DNA of 64,000 nucleotides from Flavobacterium macrobrachii (GCF_014486675.1 NZ_JACTAC010000003.1:45954-109953); one strand, 5' to 3'; shown: positions 1 through 9,519, counted from the stretch's first letter. The notes: generated by a model from the sequence alone, not told the origin. Numbers and translations: made by a program.

Positions 1-1662
1 GAAATAGGATTCAGGTTGACCTTCGCCATTAACGGTAGTAAACATTCTATCCCAACGGATTTTGTTCAAACCTTTACCATTACTATCCCAACTCAACCAA
101 ATGAAAACGGGTTTTCCAACGATGTGATTTTCTGGAGTATATCCAAAATAACGCGCGTCCAATGAGTTATTTCGATTGTCTCCCATCATCCAATAATAAT
201 TTTGAGCAAAAGTATATTTTGTCGCAATTTTATCATTTACATAAATATCATTACCAACAACTTTTAATTTGTTTCCTTCATATTCAGTAATGATAATTTT
301 GTAATATGGAAGTGATTTTAGGTTTAAATCAACTGTTTGTCCTGCTTTTGGAATATATATTGGACCAAAATTATCACTATTCCAATTGTTGATTTTTGAT
401 GGAATTCCGTCTGTTAAATCAGGATAAATACCATCTTCAGTATTTGTTTTTATGTATTTAGAAACTTGTTCAATACGTGAGTCTTTCTTTAGCATTTCAG
501 CTTTTTCAGCTGTTAAGTTTGCTTGTATAAAATTTTCAGATAAACGTAGTTTTAGTTTCTCATAAATTTCTTGATCGATAGCACCAATAATTGTAGCTGA
601 TGTTGAATCTTTTGATAATTCAACAACTTTAGCTTTTTCTTTTATTAAATAGTCTTTTACAAGATTATTTTCCCAAAGACTTCGGTCAATACTGAAAACT
701 CTATTATATTCATTGATATCATATTGTTGCATTAACTCTGCATCAATTGTTGATTTAAATTTTAAATCATAACAATACTGAGGTTTTGCTCTTTCTGGCA
801 AAATCAATTGTTTTCCATTGATGTAAACATCACCGTTTTTAATTTGTAAACTATCGCCTGGAATTCCAACGCAACGTTTTACATAGTTTGTTTTTTTGTC
901 AATTGGTTTGCTGTAACGTCTATCGGCTGGCAAATACATGTGAAATAATGTATCTCTTGGCCAGTTGAAAACCACGATGTCATTATTTTTAATTTCTTGA
1001 AAACCTGGAAATCTAAAATAGGGAAGTTGTAGTTTGTTTTTCCACGATTCTGGATTGTTATCATCATATAAATATGATTTTACTTTAACAAAAGGAATAG
1101 TGTCGTGGACCATTGGCGCTGCAACCGTTGTCATTGGTGTTCTTGGACCATAATGAAATTTACTCACAAAAAGAAAATCGCCTATTAACAATGATTTTTC
1201 TAACGAAGATGATGGAATGGTAAACGGTTGCATTACATAAGTATGAACCAAAGTAGCTACGATAATGGCAAATAATAAGGAACTAACGGTATCGCCAGTT
1301 TTAGTTGGTGCTACTAAACTTCTATCGGCAATGTGTGTTACATTTTGAGTATAGTTCACAAAGTAAATATAAAATCCAAGGGTAAAAATGCCTAAAAAAG
1401 TATCAAGTGTAGTGTTTTTGCCAAAACTTCTCAATGTTTCAACCCAAACCACTGGAAACATGACTATGTTGATTACCGGAATAAACAATAAAAATGTCCA
1501 CCAACTTGGTCGGTTAATGATTTTCATCAAAACGATTGAATTATAAACTGGAACAAATGCTTCCCACGATTTTCTTCCGGCTTTTTGATATAATTTCCAA
1601 GTTCCCAATCCGTGAATTAGTTGGATAATTAGGATAAACACTAACCATTGATATGTTGACAT
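1..1662 (-). CDS. lepB: Signal peptidase I (partial, 3' end outside window)
   Basis: This is the membrane serine protease that removes signal peptides from Sec-exported proteins. The frame is open from an ATG at 1662 to the window edge, giving 554 codons without a stop, so the C-terminus is missing. The first 130 or so residues hold several hydrophobic segments, longer than in the E. coli enzyme but usual in Bacteroidota. The catalytic Ser lies in the IPSSSLEKSL motif near residue 150. The catalytic Lys lies in YVKRCVGIPGD near residue 263. The family signature GDNRNNSLDARYFG is near the truncated end. It is the last visible gene of the parA-parB-DUF5683-dapB-lepB operon. A long insert between the Lys box and the signature is typical of Flavobacteriia. 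Confidence 0.95.
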   Translation of the reverse strand, partial: MSTYQWLVFILIIQLIHGLGTWKLYQKAGRKSWEAFVPVYNSIVLMKIINRPSWWTFLLFIPVINIVMFPVVWVETLRSFGKNTTLDTFLGIFTLGFYIYFVNYTQNVTHIADRSLVAPTKTGDTVSSLLFAIIVATLVHTYVMQPFTIPSSSLEKSLLIGDFLFVSKFHYGPRTPMTTVAAPMVHDTIPFVKVKSYLYDDNNPESWKNKLQLPYFRFPGFQEIKNNDIVVFNWPRDTLFHMYLPADRRYSKPIDKKTNYVKRCVGIPGDSLQIKNGDVYINGKQLILPERAKPQYCYDLKFKSTIDAELMQQYDINEYNRVFSIDRSLWENNLVKDYLIKEKAKVVELSKDSTSATIIGAIDQEIYEKLKLRLSENFIQANLTAEKAEMLKKDSRIEQVSKYIKTNTEDGIYPDLTDGIPSKINNWNSDNFGPIYIPKAGQTVDLNLKSLPYYKIIITEYEGNKLKVVGNDIYVNDKIATKYTFAQNYYWMMGDNRNNSLDARYFGYTPENHIVGKPVFIWLSWDSNGKGLNKIRWDRMFTTVNGEGQPESYF

Positions 1663-1760
1663 AGTATATTAGATTTTAAATATTAGATTTAAGATATAAA
1701 CTTTAGATAAGTACTTTGTTTACAATCTTTGTTACAATTTATAAGTTTTGTCTATTCTTT

Positions 1761-2462
1761 TTATTTTAGTTCAAGGACATCTTTCATCGAAAAAATACCT
1801 TTTTTGCCAATAATCCATTCAGCAGCAACGACTGAACCCAATGCAAAACCTTCACGATTGTGAGCAACGTGTTTTATTTCGATAAAATCAACTTCGGAAG
1901 TATATAAAACGCTGTGAGTTCCGGGAACATTTTCAACTCGTTGTACATCAATAAAAACATCGTCAGCTTTTGGATTTTCAATTGCCCAATTGTTTTTGTC
2001 AGTATGATTAATGATTGCGTTTGCCAGTGAAATAGCTGTTCCGCTGGGTTTGTCAAGTTTTTGTGTATGATGAATTTCTTCCATCGAAACGTTGTATTCT
2101 TTGAATTTTGACATCATTTTTGCTAAATAATCATTCAATTCGAAAAATAAATTTACGCCCAAACTAAAATTGGAAGCATAAAGAAAAGCGGCATTTTTTG
2201 CTTCACAAAGTTGTACCATTTCGTGGTAATTTTCAAGCCAACCTGTTGTACCAGATATTACAGGAATTCCGTTATTGATACAGGTTGAAATATTTTCTAC
2301 AGCAACCGATGGAAGACTGAAATCTATAGCAACATCGGCATTTTCAAGTCCATCAAAAGTTGTTGTGCTGCTTTTTTTTAATACAATCTCGTGACCACGT
2401 TCTAAAGCAATTCTTTCGATTACTTTACCCATTTTTCCGTATCCAAGAAGTGCTATTTTCAT
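1761..2462 (-). CDS. dapB: 4-hydroxy-tetrahydrodipicolinate reductase
   Basis: DapB reduces 4-hydroxy-tetrahydrodipicolinate with NAD(P)H in the lysine/diaminopimelate pathway, in the cytoplasm. The 233-residue protein starts with a Rossmann motif (GYGKMG, residues 7-12). It then has GTTGW (71-75), ASNFSLGVN (96-104) and the catalytic EIHHTQKLDKPSGTA box, in which His131 and Lys135 match the family's active-site pair. It is slightly shorter than the E. coli enzyme (273 residues), as is common in Bacteroidota. It lies one base downstream of the DUF5683 gene, so translational coupling is likely. Confidence 0.96.
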   Translation of the reverse strand: MKIALLGYGKMGKVIERIALERGHEIVLKKSSTTTFDGLENADVAIDFSLPSVAVENISTCINNGIPVISGTTGWLENYHEMVQLCEAKNAAFLYASNFSLGVNLFFELNDYLAKMMSKFKEYNVSMEEIHHTQKLDKPSGTAISLANAIINHTDKNNWAIENPKADDVFIDVQRVENVPGTHSVLYTSEVDFIEIKHVAHNREGFALGSVVAAEWIIGKKGIFSMKDVLELK

Positions 2463-2463
2463 T

Positions 2464-3030
2464 TTAGAATTTATAATTAAAAGTCAAACCAATATTAGGT
2501 TTAGCGTTAAAATCAGTTTGATAAACATCTGGCGCAAACGAAAGATTATCGTTGACATTAAATTGCATCAAATGGGCATCAACATTTGCATCGACAATAT
2601 TTAAAACATAAAAACCTATGGTTACAAGCAATGATAAATCTCGATTTCGTTGATAAAATCGTTGCGCTTGAATTAATCGGTCATTATCATAAATATTTTG
2701 GTATTCGTCATCATTAAATCCAGCTAATCGTCGTTTGTAGGCATCACGAACGCTGTGGTATTTTTTATTATTGTCTAAATAGAAGTACATGCTGGTTCCA
2801 AGCGCACCATAAACAATTGGAATTTTCCAATATCTTTTGTTGTAAGCTTGACCTAAACCTGGCAAAATAGCCGAAGCAAAAGCTGCTTTTGTTGGTCGTA
2901 ACGGATCAATTGGAGTAAGTTTTAATTGTGTAGTGTCTTTTGCAATTAATAAATCGCTAGTTTGTTGAGAATAGCAAATACTTGTTCCAAAAAGAAATCC
3001 TAATAAAAATATGTAACCAATGTGTTTCAC
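2464..3030 (-). CDS. DUF5683 domain membrane protein
   Basis: A 188-residue protein with an N-terminal signal sequence (LLGFLFGTSICYSQQ). The conserved stretch KAAFASAILPGLGQAYNKRYWK is followed by hydrophobic segments near residues 70-85 and 130-145, which matches the DUF5683 family of Bacteroidota. The function is not known. It lies between parB and dapB, its stop is one base from the dapB start, and its start overlaps the parB stop. It is therefore part of the same transcription unit and may have an envelope or cell-division role, which is inference from position only. Confidence 0.85.
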   Translation of the reverse strand: MKHIGYIFLLGFLFGTSICYSQQTSDLLIAKDTTQLKLTPIDPLRPTKAAFASAILPGLGQAYNKRYWKIPIVYGALGTSMYFYLDNNKKYHSVRDAYKRRLAGFNDDEYQNIYDNDRLIQAQRFYQRNRDLSLLVTIGFYVLNIVDANVDAHLMQFNVNDNLSFAPDVYQTDFNAKPNIGLTFNYKF

Positions 3031-3929
3031 TATTTGTTAATTAGCTTGATAATTCGGTTAAAATCTTCTTCAGAATGAAATGGAATAGTAATTTTTCCTT
3101 TGCCATTTCCAGCTACTTTAACTTCAATTTTGCTTCCAAAAAACTCAGTAAAAGCTTTTTTCTGTTCGTCAGCTATAGTAAAATTGGTTGTTTTTTTAGG
3201 CTTTGCTGGAGCAGGTTTTAAACCATCTTGATAAATTTTTACCAATGCTTCTGTTTCTCGAACCGAAAGATTTTCGCTTACAATTTTTTGATAAATATCG
3301 GTTTGAACGTCTTGATCTTCAATGTTGATAATCGCTCGTCCATGTCCCATTGAAATAAAACCATCGCGAATTCCAGTTTGAATAATTGGATCTAATTTTA
3401 ATAATCTCAAATAGTTAGCAATAGTCGAGCGTTTTTTTCCAACACGTTCGCTCATTTGTTCTTGTGTCAATTGAATTTCATCAATCAAACGTTGGTATGA
3501 CAAAGCAATCTCAATTGGATCTAAATCATGACGTTGAATGTTTTCCACCAATGCCATAACCAGCGATTCGTTGTCGTTTGCAATTCGGATGTAAGCTGGA
3601 ATGGTAGTCAAACCAACCACTTTGGAAGCACGCAAACGTCTTTCACCCGAAATCAATTGGTATTTGTTGAAATCCAATTTTCTAACCGTAATAGGTTGAA
3701 TTAAACCAAGTTCTTTAATCGAACTCGCTAATTCTTGAATGGCTTCTTCGTTGAAATTGGTTCTAGGTTGAAACGGATTTATTTCAATAGAATCAATGTC
3801 AAGTTCGATGATATTTCCAACTACTTTATCTGCATTTTTATCATTAACCGATTTAATATCGTTTTCTGGATCTTTTAATAATGCGGATAAACCTCTTCCT
3901 AATGCTTGTTTTTTGACAGCTTTTGCCAT
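3030..3929 (-). CDS. parB: Chromosome-partitioning protein ParB
   Basis: ParB binds parS sites near the origin and spreads as a CTP-dependent clamp, acting with ParA in chromosome segregation. The 299-residue protein has the usual N-terminal basic tail (RGLSALLKD). The ParB/Srx domain follows with NPFQPR and the GERRLRAS nucleotide box at residues 95-102. A helix-turn-helix lies around 157-177 (EQMSERVGKKRSTIANYL), and a C-terminal dimerisation region completes it. It is 55 bases downstream of parA in the same orientation. No clear parS-like palindrome was found in the window. Confidence 0.97.
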   Translation of the reverse strand: MAKAVKKQALGRGLSALLKDPENDIKSVNDKNADKVVGNIIELDIDSIEINPFQPRTNFNEEAIQELASSIKELGLIQPITVRKLDFNKYQLISGERRLRASKVVGLTTIPAYIRIANDNESLVMALVENIQRHDLDPIEIALSYQRLIDEIQLTQEQMSERVGKKRSTIANYLRLLKLDPIIQTGIRDGFISMGHGRAIINIEDQDVQTDIYQKIVSENLSVRETEALVKIYQDGLKPAPAKPKKTTNFTIADEQKKAFTEFFGSKIEVKVAGNGKGKITIPFHSEEDFNRIIKLINK

Positions 3930-3984
3930 ATAAATTTGTATCTGAAAAATCTAAGAAGCTAAAACAGTTTTTTTAGCTATAGAT

Positions 3985-4749
3985 TTAATTATTTTTTTTT
4001 ATGATTTCTTGAGCCAAACTAAGGTAGTTGCTTGCACCTTTGCTTGTTGCGTCAAAGTTGATGATGCTTTCGCCAAATGATGGAGCTTCGCTTAGTTTTA
4101 CATTTCGTTGAATTATCGTTTTGAAAACCATGTCGTTAAAGTGTTTTTGAACTTCTTCAACTACTTGATTTGATAAACGCAAACGTGAATCATACATCGT
4201 TAATAATAAACCTTCGATGTCTAATTCAGCATTGTGGATTTTTTGAACACTTTTAATGGTATTCAGTAATTTTCCTAAACCTTCTAAGGCAAAATACTCA
4301 CATTGGATTGGAATAATTACACTATCGGCAGCTGTCAATGCATTCAAAGTCAGTAATCCTAATGATGGTGCACAATCAATCAAGATGTAATCATACTCAT
4401 CTTTTACTTTTTCCAAAGCTTGTTTAAGCATGTATTCTCGTTTGTCTTTATCAACCAATTCAATTTCGATAGCAACCAAATCAATATGTGCAGGAATAAC
4501 CGAAACGTTTGGTGCTGAACTAGCGATAGTTGCTTCTTGTGGTGTATTGCTATGTTCTAGAATTTGGTACGTTCCAATTTCAACACTTTCTACATCAATT
4601 CCTAATCCTGAACTGGCATTTGCCTGCGGATCAGCATCAATTAATAACACTTTTTTTTCTAAAACACCTAGTGATGCAGCGAGATTGACCGTAGTAGTTG
4701 TCTTTCCAACACCACCTTTTTGATTAGCAATTGCAATGATTTTACCCAT
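3985..4749 (-). CDS. parA: Chromosome-partitioning ATPase ParA
   Basis: ParA is the dynamic ATPase that drives origin segregation with ParB. The 254 residues contain a deviant Walker A motif KGGVGKTT at 11-18, the LLIDADPQANASSGLG switch and the LIDCAPSLGLLTLNAL Walker B region. It has no N-terminal DNA-binding extension, so it is the chromosomal type rather than the long plasmid type. It heads the operon leading to lepB. The start is the ATG at 4749, directly in front of the nucleotide-binding strand. Confidence 0.97.
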   Translation of the reverse strand: MGKIIAIANQKGGVGKTTTTVNLAASLGVLEKKVLLIDADPQANASSGLGIDVESVEIGTYQILEHSNTPQEATIASSAPNVSVIPAHIDLVAIEIELVDKDKREYMLKQALEKVKDEYDYILIDCAPSLGLLTLNALTAADSVIIPIQCEYFALEGLGKLLNTIKSVQKIHNAELDIEGLLLTMYDSRLRLSNQVVEEVQKHFNDMVFKTIIQRNVKLSEAPSFGESIINFDATSKGASNYLSLAQEIIKKNN

Positions 4750-4848
4750 TTGTTCTTAGTAGATTTTGAGCGGTAAAAATACAATTATTTATGGGTTTGT
4801 CAACTGTATTTTGTTAACAATCTGGTAAAGTTTTGATTTATAAGGTTT

Positions 4849-4899
4849 CGGGTTGAAAGTTTCGAGATTAGTAACGTTCAACTCAAAACTTTCAACTCG
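4849..4899. repeat. Inverted repeat between SDR gene and parA
   Basis: Two 14-base arms, 4849-4862 and 4886-4899, match at 13 of 14 positions as an inverted repeat with a 23-base spacer. They lie just after the SDR stop codon. No U-rich tail follows on the minus strand, so a stabilising hairpin or a dispersed palindrome is as likely as a terminator. Confidence 0.6.
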
Positions 4900-4907
4900 A
4901 AAACTAT

Positions 4908-5789
4908 TTATTTACTTCCTTTATTTTTAATCATTGCTTCGAGCATGTCCCACATTTCTTGCGGAATTTTTTCCAAAATATTGAACTGTCCTGCACCTTG
5001 AAGCCATTCACCACCATCAATCGTAATTACTTCGCCGTTAACATAAGCAGAGAAATCAGAAACTAAATAAGCTGCTAAATTGGCTAATTCCTGATGATCT
5101 CCAACTCTTCGTAATGGAACTTTTTTTGCCATATCAAATTTTTCGGCCAAATCGCCAGGTAATAATCTATCCCATGCACCTTTTGTTGGAAATGGTCCAG
5201 GAGCAATGGCGTTCATTCGTATTCCGTATTTTGCCCATTCAACTGCTAGACTTCTTGTCATGGCTAAAACTCCAGCTTTTGCAGTGGCACTCGGAACGAC
5301 ATATCCAGAACCTGTCCAAGCATAAGTAGTAACAATATTCAAGACATTACAATTGGTTTGTTTAGTTTCAATCCAATGTTTTCCAAAAGCTAGCGTACAG
5401 TTTTTTGAGCCTTTCAATACAATATCAATAATAGTATCAAAGGCATTTGCCGATAATCTTTCAGTAGGAGAAATGAAATTTCCTGCTGCATTGTTAAGTA
5501 AAACATCCACCTTTCCAAATATTTTCAAGACTTCGGCAAGCATAGCTTCAACTTGGTCATAATGGCGAACATCGCATTGTATTGGCAGACATTTTCCGCT
5601 AGTTTCTTTTTCTAATTCAGAAGCAGTGGTTTTTAGCTTTTCTAAATCTCTTGAAGTTATTGCTACATTTGCACCCAATTCAAGAAAATATTTTGTCATT
5701 GCTTTACCCAAGCCGCTTCCGCCGCCAGTTACCACAATTGTTTTGCCTTTAAGCGCATCATCGCGAAGCATTTTTGCTGAAAAATCCAT
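4908..5789 (-). CDS. SDR oxidoreductase, 2,4-dienoyl-CoA reductase type
   Basis: A 293-residue short-chain dehydrogenase. It has the cofactor motif TGGGSGLG (21-28) and NNAAG (99-103). The catalytic region lacks the standard YxxxK: Ser167 replaces that Tyr four residues before Lys171, and a Tyr (156) sits eleven residues before the Ser. This Tyr-Ser-Lys spacing is that of 2,4-dienoyl-CoA reductases. The C-terminal DGGEWLQGAGQFN also fits that group. The likely role is NADPH-dependent reduction of dienoyl-CoA in beta-oxidation of unsaturated fatty acids. It stands alone, so the pathway assignment rests on motif spacing. Confidence 0.85.
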   Translation of the reverse strand: MDFSAKMLRDDALKGKTIVVTGGGSGLGKAMTKYFLELGANVAITSRDLEKLKTTASELEKETSGKCLPIQCDVRHYDQVEAMLAEVLKIFGKVDVLLNNAAGNFISPTERLSANAFDTIIDIVLKGSKNCTLAFGKHWIETKQTNCNVLNIVTTYAWTGSGYVVPSATAKAGVLAMTRSLAVEWAKYGIRMNAIAPGPFPTKGAWDRLLPGDLAEKFDMAKKVPLRRVGDHQELANLAAYLVSDFSAYVNGEVITIDGGEWLQGAGQFNILEKIPQEMWDMLEAMIKNKGSK

Positions 5790-5855
5790 AGTTGTTTAAT
5801 TTGTTTTTCAAATGTAATAAAAATAATTGTTATGCATGCATAGTATTTTTATATT

Positions 5856-6983
5856 TTACAATTGCAATAATCGTTCGACAGCCGTTTGTAATGTGTTTTC
5901 ATCTTTTGCAAAACAAAATCGAATGCAGTTAGTTTGTTTTCCATCGGCATAAAAAGGTGAAAGTGGAATAGTAGCCACGCCAAATTCTTGTACCAATCGT
6001 TTTGTAAAATCTAAATCATTTTCTGATGAAATAGAAGCATACGATGCTATTTGAAAATAGGAACCTTCGCAAGGCAATAGTTCAAATTTTGTTTGTTGAA
6101 GTAAGTTGCGAAAAAAGTCTCTTTTTTGTTGGTAAAATTGCCCCAATTCTTTAACCTGAACAACATCCATATAATCATTGATTGCATATTGAGCTATACT
6201 GTTGACGCTAAACACTAAAAATTGATGTACTTTTTTAATTTCTTTCATCAAATGTTCGGGTCCAATCAAGTAGCCAATTTTCCAGCCAGTAATGTGAAAT
6301 GATTTTCCAAAGGACGACACAATCACACTTTTATCTCTTAATTTTATTCGTTGATTTATCGAAAGATGTTTGTTTTCGAATGTAATGTATTCATAAACTT
6401 CGTCGGAAAGAATAAGTAAATCGGGATGTAAATCTGCTATTTTTTCCAGCTGAATAAAATCATTTTCTGTCCAAGTTTTTCCAGTAGGATTGTTTGGGTT
6501 ATTGATGATTATCATTCGAGTATTTGAATTGATAGCACGTTCTATAACTTCCCAATTTGGTGTGAAATCATCATTTAAATTAATTCGAATTGGTTTTGCG
6601 TTGCATAACAAAACTGGAGTTTCATAACAATCATAACTTGGGTCTAAAATTAGAACTTCTTCACCTTTATTTACTAATGCTTGAATGGTTGCAAAAATAC
6701 CTTCTGTGGCACCAGCTGTTACTAAAATATCAGTTGAAGCAGTAACTTTTCGGTTATAGGATTTTTGTGTAAGTAAAGCAATTTTATCTAACAAAGGTGG
6801 AAAACCAGCCATGGGCAAGTATTGATGTACTTCTTCTTTTGCCCATTTTGCAACAAAATTTTTAAGTCGTTCATCAACCGGGAAATTTGGAAATCCTTTT
6901 GATAAATTAATCGCTTTGTACTCATTTGCCATTTGCGACATTACTGTAAAAATGCTAGTTGTGATGTGTGGTAGTTTTGACAT
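5856..6983 (-). CDS. Class I/II aminotransferase, methionine aminotransferase (YbdL) type
   Basis: A 375-residue PLP enzyme of fold type I. It has NNPNNPTG (161-168), ILSDEVYE with Asp194 that contacts the PLP ring nitrogen, and SSFGKSFHITGWKIGY with the Schiff-base Lys227. The overall pattern matches the YbdL/kynurenine-aminotransferase-like group, usually annotated as methionine aminotransferase. The substrate cannot be decided from sequence alone. It lies three bases downstream of a methyltransferase gene, so the two are probably cotranscribed. Confidence 0.88.
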   Translation of the reverse strand: MSKLPHITTSIFTVMSQMANEYKAINLSKGFPNFPVDERLKNFVAKWAKEEVHQYLPMAGFPPLLDKIALLTQKSYNRKVTASTDILVTAGATEGIFATIQALVNKGEEVLILDPSYDCYETPVLLCNAKPIRINLNDDFTPNWEVIERAINSNTRMIIINNPNNPTGKTWTENDFIQLEKIADLHPDLLILSDEVYEYITFENKHLSINQRIKLRDKSVIVSSFGKSFHITGWKIGYLIGPEHLMKEIKKVHQFLVFSVNSIAQYAINDYMDVVQVKELGQFYQQKRDFFRNLLQQTKFELLPCEGSYFQIASYASISSENDLDFTKRLVQEFGVATIPLSPFYADGKQTNCIRFCFAKDENTLQTAVERLLQL

Positions 6984-6986
6984 TTT

Positions 6987-7625
6987 TTAACTTTTTTTCT
7001 GAGCGATAATAACCAAATGAACATCGCTAGTGCTATTTGGTTTTGGATAGTCAATATGAAAAACAGAAACAATATTGAATTGATTTTTTTCCAAAATTTG
7101 CATCAGCAAACTTCTGTCGTGGTAATTCACTTCCATTGTAATTTTCCCATCACTACTGGTTTGACTTTCAGAATACGATGTGTCTTTTTCAATACAACTG
7201 AAATACAAAATTCCATCGTCATTAAGCAATTGAATGCTATCGAAAATGAAATTTTTAACTTCTTCAGTATTCAAATAAGGGACAACAAATCCGCCTATAA
7301 TTGCATCAAAAGTTCGATGTAAGTTCTTCATATCACGAACATCCAGTAATTGAAATTGGGCGTTGGGCACGTTTATTTTTCCTAAAACAATCATGCTCGG
7401 TGCGGTATCTGTCGCTAAAATAGAGTAGTTGGGTTTTTTATCTAAAATATATTTTGTGATATTCCCTGGACCGCAACCCAATTCCAAAACACTCGCATTG
7501 TCTTTTTTAATCGCATCACAAAATTGGTCATAACTATCGTTGTACAAATCTATTTCCATAAATTTATTTTGGTAGGCTTGTGCGAGTTTATTCCAGTTTT
7601 CGAGTGTGATTTCGTTACGATTCAT
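6987..7625 (-). CDS. Class I SAM-dependent methyltransferase
   Basis: A small methyltransferase with the SAM-binding motif I VLELGCGPGNIT. Further motifs include LATDTAP (motif II acidic position) and FDAIIGGFVVPYL. The frame is open to an earlier ATG at 7667, which would add 14 residues. The internal ATG at 7625 was chosen because the conserved part begins just after it (ENWNKLAQAYQ). The substrate is unknown. It is translated just ahead of the aminotransferase, suggesting a two-gene operon. Confidence 0.8.
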   Translation of the reverse strand: MNRNEITLENWNKLAQAYQNKFMEIDLYNDSYDQFCDAIKKDNASVLELGCGPGNITKYILDKKPNYSILATDTAPSMIVLGKINVPNAQFQLLDVRDMKNLHRTFDAIIGGFVVPYLNTEEVKNFIFDSIQLLNDDGILYFSCIEKDTSYSESQTSSDGKITMEVNYHDRSLLMQILEKNQFNIVSVFHIDYPKPNSTSDVHLVIIAQKKS

Positions 7626-7830
7626 ACGGTAAATATAAAAAGAACCATCAAATAGTTCTTCAATCATTAACTTTTTACTTTCTTACAATAAAATAGTTCA
7701 TCTGTAAATAATTTAAATACAGATAGTTAATTTTAGTTTTATGTTTTTTTTAACAAAAAATTAGGAAATTCAAAAAATAAAATTAAATATTTGCACTCGA
7801 AAAAATTAATAACCTTTTAAACGAAGAAAA

Positions 7831-7914
7831 ATGTTTGTATTCAAATCATTCTCACAAAGCTTCACACCGGTAGGAACTGGTGCAGCACTTCTTCGTGGCT
7901 TATTTCAATCATAG
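7831..7914 (+). CDS. 27-residue Phe-rich mini-protein or leader peptide
   Basis: A short frame of 27 codons, starting MFVFKSFSQSF and ending LLRGLFQS, with five Phe. It is preceded by an AT-rich stretch with a promoter-like ATATTTGCACTCG (about 7787-7799) and followed 23 bases after the stop by a clear terminator at 7938-7972. It therefore looks like a self-contained small transcription unit in the 440-base gap between the methyltransferase and rtcB. No other gene is visible in that gap. It could be a small protein, a leader peptide or the coding part of a small RNA. No homologue was recognised. Confidence 0.45.
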   Translation: MFVFKSFSQSFTPVGTGAALLRGLFQS

Positions 7915-7937
7915 AAATTTACTTTTATTACAATATG

Positions 7938-7972
7938 AAAAAGCCCGAAGATATTTAGTTTCGGGTTTTTTT
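7938..7972 (+). terminator. Rho-independent terminator after mini-gene
   Basis: A CCCGAA/TTCGGG stem extended by A-T pairs, with a ten-base loop and a run of seven T. It ends the short unit upstream of rtcB and separates it from rtcB. Confidence 0.8.
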
Positions 7973-8110
7973 GTATTTATTCTAGACACTTCACAAAATT
8001 TTCCCGAACAAAGTTCATTTACTCTTTCCTTAATCGGAACGAGATGCCTTGCCGTTATTTTTTGCTTTCGCTGAAATAACAGCACTCACAAATAACAATG
8101 TTAAAAATTT

Positions 8111-9502
8111 ATGGGAAATAAATTAACCGGAAGAGACCTAATCAAATTAGGCTTTCCAAAGAACAATAGTATCAATATTGCTTTAGGACAAATAAGCAGA
8201 TACCGAAAAAGAGAAAAAAAAGACAGTATTATCAACGAAGCCAAAGATGTGCTTTTACATCCCGAGAACTATAAAAACAACGGAACTTGGGGCAAAGTAG
8301 CCGAAGGATTGGTTAACCCAGTTCAAGTGCGAATGCATCAATTGCAAACGACTCGTGCACCATTTTCAATATTTGGTGAAAACGAAATCGACGAACAAGC
8401 CAAGTTTCAATTGTATGATGCTTTAAAGTTACCGATTTCAGTTGCTGGAGCGTTGATGCCCGATGCACATTCAGGTTACGGATTACCAATTGGCGGAGTT
8501 TTAGCCACTGAAAATGCGGTCATTCCGTATGGTGTTGGTGTCGATATTGGTTGCCGAATGAGTTTATCGATTTTCGATTTGCCTGCCTCTTTCATCAAAG
8601 GGAAAGACCATCAGTTGCAGGCCATTTTGAAAGAGCACACCAAATTCGGAATGAACGAAACACACGCCATTAAAGCAGATCACGAGATTTTCTCAAGGTC
8701 AGAATTTCAGGATATTCCGTTGCTAAAAAGTTTGCAAACTAAAGCCTACAAGCAACTTGGAACATCTGGTGGCGGAAACCATTTTGTTGAATTCGGAATA
8801 GTTCAATTGGACGCACCATTACCCGAGTGGAAGTTAGAAGCAGGAAGTTATTTCTGCGTTTTATCACACAGTGGTTCACGCGGAATGGGCGCCAATGTTG
8901 CAAAACATTACACGTACCTGGCAACAAAACAATGTCCGTTGCCTAAAAATGTACAGCATTTGGCGTGGCTCGATTTGAACACGCACGACGGTCAGGAATA
9001 TTGGTTGGCAATGAATTTAGCTGGCGATTATGCCAAAGCGTGTCACGATAACATTCACAAACGCATCGCCAAAGCCATCGGAAAACGCATTGTGGTAACC
9101 ATAGAAAACCACCACAATTTTGCGTGGAAAGAAATGGTAAACGGCAAAGAATGCATCGTTCACAGAAAAGGCGCAACACCAGCGCACGAAGGAACACTTG
9201 GAATCATTCCAGGTTCCATGACTGCACCAGGTTTCATTGTTATGGGAAAAGGAAATCCTGAATCACTAAATTCAGCATCACACGGCGCAGGAAGGTTGTT
9301 TTCGAGAGCGAAATGCAAAGCCAATTTCACGCCAAGTCAGATTAAAAAAGTCTTGGCAGACAACGATGTTCAACTCATCGGAGGCAATGTAGACGAAGCG
9401 CCAATGGCTTACAAAGAAATCCATAAAGTCATGGCTTTGCAAACCGAATTGGTTACTGTTTTAGGAACATTTACACCAAAAATCGTGCGTATGGACAAAT
9501 AA
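8111..9502 (+). CDS. rtcB: RNA ligase RtcB (PrfH-linked type)
   Basis: RtcB joins RNA 2',3'-cyclic phosphate or 3'-phosphate ends to 5'-OH ends with GTP and Mn2+. The 463-residue protein keeps the metal and guanylylation residues: DAHSGYGLPIGG (118-129), Cys148 in VDIGCRMS, His224 in GGGNHF, His253 in HSGSRG, the ENHHNF pair near 334, and His391 in SHGAGR, the site of GMP attachment. It is followed by a prfH gene, a pairing known for the RtcB2-PrfH module. In that module PrfH releases peptides from ribosomes with a cleaved decoding centre and RtcB repairs the 16S rRNA. That role is family knowledge; here it is inferred from gene order. Confidence 0.95.
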   Translation: MGNKLTGRDLIKLGFPKNNSINIALGQISRYRKREKKDSIINEAKDVLLHPENYKNNGTWGKVAEGLVNPVQVRMHQLQTTRAPFSIFGENEIDEQAKFQLYDALKLPISVAGALMPDAHSGYGLPIGGVLATENAVIPYGVGVDIGCRMSLSIFDLPASFIKGKDHQLQAILKEHTKFGMNETHAIKADHEIFSRSEFQDIPLLKSLQTKAYKQLGTSGGGNHFVEFGIVQLDAPLPEWKLEAGSYFCVLSHSGSRGMGANVAKHYTYLATKQCPLPKNVQHLAWLDLNTHDGQEYWLAMNLAGDYAKACHDNIHKRIAKAIGKRIVVTIENHHNFAWKEMVNGKECIVHRKGATPAHEGTLGIIPGSMTAPGFIVMGKGNPESLNSASHGAGRLFSRAKCKANFTPSQIKKVLADNDVQLIGGNVDEAPMAYKEIHKVMALQTELVTVLGTFTPKIVRMDK

Positions 9503-9519
9503 AAGTTAAGTGGTTTTTT

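Noticed and set aside
1..5800. parS site near parAB
   Set aside because: No palindrome close to the TGTTTCACGTGAAACA consensus was seen in the region.
7880..8074. 64-codon plus-strand frame after the mini-gene
   Set aside because: It runs through the terminator at 7938-7972 and has no coding character; a chance frame.
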